Shown: piece by piece, positions 1-6,195 of the stretch | Numbering within the stretch: the stretch's first letter is position 1 | Layout of the letters: each line of letters begins with the position of its first letter | Virus record (IMG/VR): IMGVR_UViG_3300042887_000193 | Coordinates: 1-29,678 of that record | From: a virus | Length of the DNA stretch: 29,678 bases | Direction: 5' to 3' (one strand) | Translations under genes and position numbers: made by a program | The notes under the pieces: model-generated | The model's database searches: none | What the model was told of the DNA's origin: nothing | What the model saw: the letters and a program-made list of their open reading frames with translations, nothing else

Positions 1-26
1 AAAAGCAAGCATGAGGAGATGGAACT

Positions 27-212
27 GTGGCTAAACAAGGACTATACGCAAACATTCACGCCAAGCGGGAACGCATTAAGGCTGGATCAGGCGAGAAGAT
101 GCGTAAGGTAGGTAGCGAAGGCGCACCATCCGCTAAAGACTTTAAAGAATCTGCTAAGACTGCTAAACCTACCCGCAGAGAGATGATTGCTTCTAAGATG
201 AAGGATATGTGA
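27..212 (+). CDS. Small basic phage protein, DUF6321-like
   Basis: This 61-residue, Lys/Arg-rich, soluble protein has no membrane segment. It opens with MAKQGLYANIHAKRERI and carries a GSGEKMRKVGSEGAPSAKDF stretch. The pattern GLYANIHAKR...GEKMRKPG.KGAPTAK is one I recognise from small conserved phage proteins annotated DUF6321; their function is unknown. The high basic charge would suit nucleic-acid or virion-DNA association, which is inference only. The start is GTG at 27, preceded by AGGAGA at 14-19 with a 7-base gap. Its TGA overlaps the ATG of the next gene by one base, so the two are probably translationally coupled. The 5' neighbour lies outside the window, and its last codons (bases 1 to about 14-34) cannot be assigned to a frame. 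Confidence 0.75.
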   Translation: MAKQGLYANIHAKRERIKAGSGEKMRKVGSEGAPSAKDFKESAKTAKPTRREMIASKMKDM

Positions 213-358
213 TGTTTAAAAAAGAAAAGATTAAGCCCGAAAACAGCTTATTACAGACCCATAAAGAATCCACGCTAGAAAAACAACAGAGATTGCGCCT
301 AGAGCGCAGGGCTATGCTTGCCAACAAATTGAAAGACATGGATAAAGAAGTTAAGTAA
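212..358 (+). CDS. 48-residue small charged protein of unknown function
   Basis: This short open frame starts at ATG 212, overlapping the preceding TGA by one base (TGATG), and stops at TAA 356-358 directly before the ATG at 359. The product begins MFKKEKIKPENSLLQTHKES and is highly charged and predicted helical, with an Arg/Glu/Gln-rich middle and the end KLKDMDKEVK. It has no recognisable domain. Its reality rests on the seamless spacing: it fills the gap between two genes exactly and would couple translation from the first gene to the third, which lacks a good Shine-Dalgarno sequence of its own. Function is not known. Confidence 0.6.
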   Translation: MFKKEKIKPENSLLQTHKESTLEKQQRLRLERRAMLANKLKDMDKEVK

Positions 359-1663
359 ATGGACTTAGCTAGTGCATTACGCTCCTTAAGTGATAGGGTG
401 GTAAACCTACCCACCGAGGCACAGCGTTTTATGTACAACCCCCAAGCATTTACCCAAATGTTTGGCGTTAACCGACTACCAAATGAAACAGGGTTTGCTG
501 AAGGCGCAATGGTCGGTGACCGTAAATACGGTAGTGAGAAAGGTTTTAAACAAGGCGAACCGCTTGCCTTGCCAATAGCTGTGGCATCAATGGGCGCACC
601 ACTTGCCGCCCCTACCGCTAGAGCATTAGCACCAAAGGCCGCAAGCATGGCAGAAGATTATCTTGCCAAAATAGGTGGCGTTCAATACATTGCCCCGCCC
701 AATAAAGCCCTAGCTGACGCTATTCGCAATAAGCCAATTGGTGACTTTGATGTGCGATTTGACAATAAACGCAAGTCAGACATTGAAAAGATAGCCAACA
801 CCGTGCCTGTTGTTGAACAATTAAACAAGACTCCTATACCTAAAGTATCGCTGGCAGACTTTGAGGGTAGACCATTTATTACCAGTATGTCTGACCGTAC
901 TGCCGCTGGTGGTGACTTGCTTGGCGTAAACGATGTAATGTTTAAAAGACCCGTACACCTTTATGGTGGGCAAGACTATATGTTTAACGCACCCAATCAG
1001 GTATGGGCATCAGCACAAAGCGCAGTTAAGCCAATTATTGAAAACGCTAAACTTCTTAAAGAAGTTACTGGGCAAAACCCGCTTTATATCCCTTGGCGCA
1101 TGGCCCCATCAGGCGGTGACTTTGCCCACATGACAGGTGAAAGTATGCTGGGATACGCAGAAGCCGCAATGGGTAAAACAGATAAAAAAGCGTTAAATGC
1201 CGCAATTAAAGATTTGATCCCAAACTGGAAGGGTGTAGATTCTGCTGACAGCGTTACACAATACAGAGCCGCACCCAAGGTTGTAAGAGATTCCATCATG
1301 CAGATCATGGATAGGGATTTTAGAAACCTAGGCGGCTTAAACTACGGTCAAGCTAGATTATCGGTTACTGATCCACGCCAAATCAATGCCATGGAAGGTG
1401 GAATACAAAACATTGGTGAAATTTTTGCAGATCAGCCCATGATTATGAAGTCAGGTCACCCATCGTATCCAAGGGGCGTGGCTGGTCAAGGTTTAGGAAC
1501 AATTGACAAAGAATATAATATTTTTGAACTTTTGCCCAATGTAGTAAAAGAGCGTGGCATTGCTAACCCAAGAAACCCATCTGATCCTGACTTGCGAGCA
1601 ATGCAGATGAAGCCATATTCAGGAATCCTAACCGCAAACCTACTAAGACAGTTAGGGTATTAA
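359..1663 (+). CDS. Unknown phage protein, possibly polyvalent-protein-like
   Basis: This 434-residue soluble protein has an Ala/Pro-rich region near residues 75-105. Its central block reads GRPFITSMSDRTAAGGDLLG followed by FKRPVHLYGGQDYMF. A later block includes PWRMAPSGGDFAHMTGESML and a C-terminal part with conserved-looking GLNYGQARLSVTDPRQ. The layout 'GRP..., DRT..GG.L.G, PV.LYGG..Y' recalls domains in large polyvalent phage proteins that are delivered with virion DNA; that resemblance is from memory and weak. No catalytic motif is certain. The start is the ATG immediately after the preceding TAA, without a clear Shine-Dalgarno, so coupling is likely. It lies just ahead of the packaging genes. 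Its stop overlaps the stop of a convergent small gene. Confidence 0.7.
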   Translation: MDLASALRSLSDRVVNLPTEAQRFMYNPQAFTQMFGVNRLPNETGFAEGAMVGDRKYGSEKGFKQGEPLALPIAVASMGAPLAAPTARALAPKAASMAEDYLAKIGGVQYIAPPNKALADAIRNKPIGDFDVRFDNKRKSDIEKIANTVPVVEQLNKTPIPKVSLADFEGRPFITSMSDRTAAGGDLLGVNDVMFKRPVHLYGGQDYMFNAPNQVWASAQSAVKPIIENAKLLKEVTGQNPLYIPWRMAPSGGDFAHMTGESMLGYAEAAMGKTDKKALNAAIKDLIPNWKGVDSADSVTQYRAAPKVVRDSIMQIMDRDFRNLGGLNYGQARLSVTDPRQINAMEGGIQNIGEIFADQPMIMKSGHPSYPRGVAGQGLGTIDKEYNIFELLPNVVKERGIANPRNPSDPDLRAMQMKPYSGILTANLLRQLGY

Positions 1664-1845
1664 TACAAGTATTCAGGTTTAAATTGATTTGCTACCTGTT
1701 CGCCAAAGCGTTTAGTTAAAAAGTCACACACAGATTCATGCGTAACGGTATCAATCCCTGACGCAACACAAAAGGTTTCATGTAAGGTAAGAGCATCAAG
1801 CATTGGCTTAGACATAGGCACATCAACATTAACAGTGGGTGTCAT
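1660..1845 (-). CDS. Small counter-oriented protein of unknown function
   Basis: A 61-residue protein begins MTPTVNVDVPMSKPMLDALT and ends QFKPEYLY. It has no membrane segment and no recognisable motif; two Cys residues are present but not in a metal-binding arrangement. The main support for a real gene is a strong minus-strand Shine-Dalgarno (AAGGAGA, around 1851-1857) seven bases before the ATG. The neat convergent overlap with the stop of the 434-residue gene also helps. It is the only minus-strand gene inside the otherwise right-going late region, and it occupies the gap in front of the terminase promoter, as a self-contained 'moron' would. Function is unknown; a small regulator or an anti-host factor are only possibilities. 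Confidence 0.6.
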   Translation of the reverse strand: MTPTVNVDVPMSKPMLDALTLHETFCVASGIDTVTHESVCDFLTKRFGEQVANQFKPEYLY

Positions 1846-1872
1846 TGCAATCTCCTTGTTTTGTAATATAAT
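1845..1872 (+). promoter_or_regulatory. Sigma70-like promoter upstream of terminase genes
   Basis: A perfect -10 hexamer TATAAT lies at 1867-1872, with TTGCAA at 1845-1850 as the -35 (four of six consensus bases) and a 16-base spacer. Transcription would begin near 1879, about 37 bases before the terminase small subunit ATG. The -35 overlaps the first codon of the minus-strand gene and the spacer covers its Shine-Dalgarno, so the two directions could interfere. This is one of very few non-coding stretches in the late region. Confidence 0.5.
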
Positions 1873-1915
1873 TGTACCAAAGATTAATCTATCTTAACAA
1901 CCACTTGGGTAAGGT

Positions 1916-2212
1916 ATGAGTTCTACAGTAGAAAAGACTAGAAAAAAGACAGGCGGGCGTGTTGCAGGTGTGCCTAATAAGTCAACAGCCCTCGCTAGAG
2001 AGGCGATCGCTAAGTTCGTGGATGGTAACAGTCATATGCTACAAAAATGGCTTGATGAGATCGCTATGAACGAAAAGCTAGGGCCAAAGGTAGCATTTGA
2101 TTGCTTCATGCAAGTCGCTGAGTACCATGTACCCAAGCTGGCGAGAACAGAACACACAGGGGATGCAGACCAGCCCGTCAAGGTAGTTCACGAACACAAG
2201 TTTCTAGATTGA
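1916..2212 (+). CDS. terS: Terminase small subunit
   Basis: This 98-residue basic protein has the N-terminal signature KTGGRVAGVPNKSTALAREA, typical of phage small terminase proteins with a DNA-binding N-terminus (GGR..G.PNK). It is followed by a helical segment (about residues 35-75) and a charged C-terminus. TerS recognises the viral DNA packaging site and feeds it to the large subunit. The assignment rests on that motif and on its position directly before an unmistakable TerL, with which it shares a 3-base overlap (TTGA). GGTAAGGT before ATG 1916 is a modest Shine-Dalgarno. Which packaging strategy is used (pac or cos) cannot be told from the sequence. Confidence 0.85.
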   Translation: MSSTVEKTRKKTGGRVAGVPNKSTALAREAIAKFVDGNSHMLQKWLDEIAMNEKLGPKVAFDCFMQVAEYHVPKLARTEHTGDADQPVKVVHEHKFLD

Positions 2213-3558
2213 AAGAAGTAGTAATCAAATATGAGTATCCCTACAAGGCACGGGATGCGTTCATAGACTTTCACAAGCGTGACCAACGCTGGGCTGTACT
2301 GGTATGCCATAGACGAGCAGGAAAGACCGTAGCGACCATTGCTGACACGATCCGTAGGGCAGTCATGGAGAAAAAAGAGAATGCCCGTTACGCCTACATA
2401 GCACCGTACTACGCCCAAGCTAAGAACATTGCATGGGATTACTTACTCAAGTTTGCAGAGCCAGCCATAGTCAAGGCTAATCAATCTGAATTATGGATAG
2501 AGTTAGTCAATGGGGCTAAGATCAGACTATTTGGCGCAGACAATCCCGATGCTTTACGGGGTCTATACTTGGACGGTGTCGTTTTAGACGAATATGCTGA
2601 TATGAAAATGCGTCTGTGGGGAGAGATCGTTCGCCCATTGCTTACAGACCGCCAAGGCTGGGCTACCTTTATCGGTACACCTAAAGGACATAATGCTTTC
2701 TATGACATTTATAACGAAGCCCAAAAGAACCCGAACTGGTATGTCAAGACCCTAAGGGCAGACCAATCAGGATTACTGCCTGAAGCTGAACTCTTAGACG
2801 CACAACAGTCTATGTCAGCTAACCAGTACGAGCAGGAGTTCCTCTGTAGCTTTGAAGCCGCCATACTGGGCGCATTCTACGGGCAGGAGATGCGTAGGAT
2901 CACCGACCTTGAGCGTATTACCACGGTGGACTATGACCCCATGTTCCCTTGCCATACCGTTTGGGACTTGGGCTTTAATGATTCCACGGCTGTGATTTGG
3001 TTTCAGGTCGTATACGGTGAGATACGGGTGCTAGATCACCACTCTAGTAACGGTCAGGCTATTCCTTACTACACAGGCTTACTAGCCCAAAAAGAGGATC
3101 AATACGGTTACAAGTATGGCTATCACTACCTTCCCCATGACGCTAGGGCTAAAACCTTGGCGAGTGGTGGTAAGAGCATAATCGAACAATTTGCGACAAA
3201 AATTGACATAAATAAGCTAAAAATTGTTCCAAACCTATCACTTCAGGATGGAATACAAGCTACAAGACTTGCATTAACCCGTGCTTGGTTCGATAATAAG
3301 TGTGACGAACTAATTGAATGTTTGCGCCAATACCAAAGGGAGTGGGATGATGATAAGAAAGTATTTAGAGATCGCCCGAAGCACGATTGGACATCACACT
3401 CTAGCGATGCGATGCGCTATCTCAGCATCGTTTGGAAAGATGAAGATAGCCCTATCCTTAAAGATACAAGGGTTAAAGGCGTATCTATCGGGGAAAACGA
3501 AGTAACCCTAAACGAATTGTGGAAGCAAACACCTAAATCAACTTACAGGAGAATTTAA
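2209..3558 (+). CDS. terL: Terminase large subunit (ATPase and nuclease)
   Basis: This 449-residue packaging motor pumps DNA into the prohead and cuts it. The ATPase domain has a Walker A (HRRAGKT, residues 34-40), a Walker B (GVVLDE, 123-128, with catalytic E128) and a coupling motif (TFIGTPKG, 153-160). The C-terminal RNase H-like nuclease shows the acidic residues D253 and D258 (VWDLGFNDST) and D400 in HSSDAMRYL. All expected motifs are present and length is normal for the family. The start is TTG at 2209, overlapping the terS stop (TTGA), so translation is coupled. Its last bases carry the AGGAGAA Shine-Dalgarno of the next gene. Confidence 0.96.
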   Translation: MKEVVIKYEYPYKARDAFIDFHKRDQRWAVLVCHRRAGKTVATIADTIRRAVMEKKENARYAYIAPYYAQAKNIAWDYLLKFAEPAIVKANQSELWIELVNGAKIRLFGADNPDALRGLYLDGVVLDEYADMKMRLWGEIVRPLLTDRQGWATFIGTPKGHNAFYDIYNEAQKNPNWYVKTLRADQSGLLPEAELLDAQQSMSANQYEQEFLCSFEAAILGAFYGQEMRRITDLERITTVDYDPMFPCHTVWDLGFNDSTAVIWFQVVYGEIRVLDHHSSNGQAIPYYTGLLAQKEDQYGYKYGYHYLPHDARAKTLASGGKSIIEQFATKIDINKLKIVPNLSLQDGIQATRLALTRAWFDNKCDELIECLRQYQREWDDDKKVFRDRPKHDWTSHSSDAMRYLSIVWKDEDSPILKDTRVKGVSIGENEVTLNELWKQTPKSTYRRI

Positions 3559-3559
3559 T

Positions 3560-3862
3560 ATGACAGCCGCTAACGCAACATTTGCACTACCCTACGAGCA
3601 TGTAGCCGCTTCACAAACAGCCCAAGTATTAGGTACAACAGGGGCGGCAGGTGATTATTTACACCGTTTAATTATTACTGTATCCGCTACAGCTACTTCT
3701 ACTGTAAGCGTATTAGACAATACTACATCTCATGTATTAGTAGCCGCCAATACTGCAATCGGTGTTTATTCCATTGAAATGAATACTTTTTCTAAAAATG
3801 GTGCTTGGAAAGTAACTACTGGCGCAGGAGCAGAAGTATTAGCAATGGGTAACTTTACCTAA
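3560..3862 (+). CDS. Small beta-rich structural protein, putative head decoration
   Basis: This 100-residue protein is rich in Thr, Ala and Val with alternating hydrophobic residues, predicted to be nearly all beta strand. It contains GDYLHRLIITVSATATSTVS in the first half and ends with GAWKVTTGAGAEVLAMGNFT. It has no signal peptide, no membrane segment and no catalytic motif. I recognise this general type (GDYL.RLII...VS..D...GAW.VTTG) as small phage structural proteins encoded near head genes, but the exact role is not established. Placement between terL and portal, with a strong AGGAGAA Shine-Dalgarno overlapping the terL stop, fits a virion surface or cement protein. The function is inference. 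Confidence 0.65.
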   Translation: MTAANATFALPYEHVAASQTAQVLGTTGAAGDYLHRLIITVSATATSTVSVLDNTTSHVLVAANTAIGVYSIEMNTFSKNGAWKVTTGAGAEVLAMGNFT

Positions 3863-3870
3863 GGATTAAC

Positions 3871-6195
3871 ATGGATCACACCTACGAAGATTGGTACAAC
3901 TGTATTGCTGGCTACGAGAGGTCGTATAAAGAATGGGAAGCCCGTGCTGACCGCATTATCAAGCGGTATCGTGATGACAGCCGTACTAGGAATAACCCTA
4001 ACGCCCGCTTTAATATTCTTTGGTCAAATGTACAGACCATTACCCCAGCTATCTTTGCCCGTCTACCAAGACCCGATGTAAGCCGTAGGTTCAGAGATAA
4101 CGACCCAGTGGCACGGGTGGCATCGATGATGCTTGAACGGGCATTGGACTATGAGATTACCCATTACGGTGACTACAAGTCTGCTATGAGTCAGTCGGTA
4201 TTAGACCGTTTACTTGGTGGGCGTGGTACATCGTGGGTACGCTACGAACCGCATATTGCTGGTGAAGCTGGCGGTATGGCTGAAGGTATGCCCGAAGATG
4301 GGCTACAGGTTACCGAGGATACAGACGAAGCCGAAACCGAAGGCGGTATCTTTCGTGAGGATCAAGAACGCATTGAGTACGAGTGTGCGCCTGTTGACTA
4401 TGTGTATTGGCGTGACTTTGGGCATACGATTGCCCGTACATGGGAAGAAGTAACCGCTGTATGGCGCAAGGTCTACATGGAACGCCCTGCCCTTGTGGAA
4501 CGCTTTGGTGAGGAACTGGGCGGTAAGATACCCCTAGACACCAAACCCGAAACCACAAAAACCTTCAATGAGAAGATGGGTGAAGGTGCATCCGAAGCCG
4601 TTATCTATGAGATATGGGACAAGACCTCAGGTGAGGTGATTTGGCTATCGAAGTCAATGGGTAAGATACTTGATACTCGCCCTGACCCGCTTAAACTTGA
4701 GAACTTTTGGCCCTGCCCTAAACCCCTGTACGCCACACTTACGACAGACAAGCTAGAGCCGATTCCTGACTTTGTTCTATATCAAGACCAAGCCAAGCAG
4801 TTAGACACGCTGGCAGACCGCATAGATGGCTTTATCAACGCCTTAAAAGTACGGGGTGTTTACGATGCTGCCGAACCTAGCCTTGCAAGACTATTCTCCG
4901 AGGGTGAGAACAATACCCTGATTCCTGTTAAGAACTATGCTGCCTTTAGTGAGAAGGGCGGGATGATGGGTGCTATTAACCTTGTGGATATTGCACCTAT
5001 CGCCAATGCCTTACAAATGTCGTATCAGGCAATGGATCAGGTCAAGAACCAAATCTACGAGATTATGGGTATTGCTGACATTCAAAGGGGACAGACCGAC
5101 CCTAATGAAACCCTTGGCGCACAGATTATTAAGTCAAATAACGCCAGCGGTAGACTCAAGACCATGCAACACGCTGTCGTAGACTTTGCTACCGAACTCT
5201 TGAGCATCAAGGCGCAGATCATCTGCAACCACTTTACAGACGATACGATTGTCAAGATTAGTGGTGCAATGCAACTAAGCCCACAGGATCAACAGTTAAT
5301 CCCACAAGCCCTAGCCTTATTGCGTGACGAATCCGCTAAGAACTTCCGTGTTGAGGTGACTAGCGACTCGATGATATTTCAAGACGAACAGCAGGAAAAA
5401 GCTGACAGAATGGAGTTCTTATCCGCTATGAGTGGGTTCTTATCGCAAGCAGTACCAGCGGCACAAATGACACCTGAACTTACCCCTATGTTGGTCGAGA
5501 TGCTGAAATTTGGTGTCACCGCATTTAAGGCAGGTAAAGGCTTAGAGGGCATGATTGACGAAACCGCTGACAAGTTCCGTGAGCAAGCAAAGGCGGCAGA
5601 AGGACAGCCAAAGCCACCTAGCCCTGAGGTACAGAAACTTCAGATGCAAGCGCAGATGGAACAAACCAAGATGCAAGCCCAAGCACAAGCTAAACAAGCT
5701 GAAATGCAGATGCAGTTACAGATGGAACAACAAAAGATGCAGATGCAGATGGAACTAGAGAAGGCTAAACAAGAGTACCAAGCCCAAGAGAACCAGCTTA
5801 AATTCCAATTAGAAGAACAGCGTAATACTTTGGATCGAGAGATGCAGATGCAATCCGAGCAAGCTAAGATGGAGATGGAATTAAAACTTGCACAGATGAA
5901 GATGATGACCGAACGCAATACGCAGGTCTTGTTAGCACACATTAACAACGGGGCTAAGATTGAGGTCGCACGGATTGGGTCAGATGAATCAACTGGTGAA
6001 CAAGCGTATATGTCTGAGATGGAGATGGCAAAGGCTATGGAGCACCCACTACAGCCAATTGCTGACGCTATTAGCATGAGCAACCAGCAAATGACCTTGG
6101 CATTGGGTGACCTAGTAAATACCATTAACGAGAATAACTCCCGACCCAAGCAGGTAGTACGAGGACAAGACGGCAAAATAATCGGGGTACAGTAA
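3871..6195 (+). CDS. Portal protein, P22-like, with long Met/Gln coiled coil
   Basis: This 774-residue protein should form the dodecameric ring at the capsid vertex through which DNA passes. Support comes from its position after terL, its size close to P22-type portals and its N-terminal style (DWYNCIAGYERSYKEWEARA, then NARFNILWSNVQTITPAIFA, FARLPRPDV). The mid-region YQDQAKQLDTLADRIDGFIN and IMGIADIQRG also fit podovirus portals. Residues about 585-690 form an unusually long, low-complexity helical segment dominated by Met, Gln, Glu, Lys and Ala, probably a coiled coil reaching into the capsid like the P22 barrel. A long antisense open frame over that segment is a by-product of its repeated CAG/ATG codons. 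Its stop overlaps the next ATG by one base (TAATG). Confidence 0.88.
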   Translation: MDHTYEDWYNCIAGYERSYKEWEARADRIIKRYRDDSRTRNNPNARFNILWSNVQTITPAIFARLPRPDVSRRFRDNDPVARVASMMLERALDYEITHYGDYKSAMSQSVLDRLLGGRGTSWVRYEPHIAGEAGGMAEGMPEDGLQVTEDTDEAETEGGIFREDQERIEYECAPVDYVYWRDFGHTIARTWEEVTAVWRKVYMERPALVERFGEELGGKIPLDTKPETTKTFNEKMGEGASEAVIYEIWDKTSGEVIWLSKSMGKILDTRPDPLKLENFWPCPKPLYATLTTDKLEPIPDFVLYQDQAKQLDTLADRIDGFINALKVRGVYDAAEPSLARLFSEGENNTLIPVKNYAAFSEKGGMMGAINLVDIAPIANALQMSYQAMDQVKNQIYEIMGIADIQRGQTDPNETLGAQIIKSNNASGRLKTMQHAVVDFATELLSIKAQIICNHFTDDTIVKISGAMQLSPQDQQLIPQALALLRDESAKNFRVEVTSDSMIFQDEQQEKADRMEFLSAMSGFLSQAVPAAQMTPELTPMLVEMLKFGVTAFKAGKGLEGMIDETADKFREQAKAAEGQPKPPSPEVQKLQMQAQMEQTKMQAQAQAKQAEMQMQLQMEQQKMQMQMELEKAKQEYQAQENQLKFQLEEQRNTLDREMQMQSEQAKMEMELKLAQMKMMTERNTQVLLAHINNGAKIEVARIGSDESTGEQAYMSEMEMAKAMEHPLQPIADAISMSNQQMTLALGDLVNTINENNSRPKQVVRGQDGKIIGVQ
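5641..5905 (+). repeat. CAGATG-type low-complexity repeat inside the portal gene
   Basis: Within the portal coding sequence, short units such as CAGATG, CAAGCT and CAAGCC recur many times (for example around 5641-5757 and 5841-5905). They encode runs of Gln-Met, Gln-Ala and Glu-Met. The repeat stays in frame and yields a helical Met/Gln-rich segment. It probably grew by slippage or recombination between units and may vary in length between relatives. Confidence 0.7.

Noticed and set aside
1-34. C-terminus of a gene entering from the left
   Set aside because: All three forward frames are open for a few codons (stops at 12-14, 32-34 and 109-111), so no frame can be chosen.
193-648. 151-codon minus-strand open frame
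   Set aside because: It overlaps three well-spaced plus-strand genes and has no ribosome binding site or recognisable motif.
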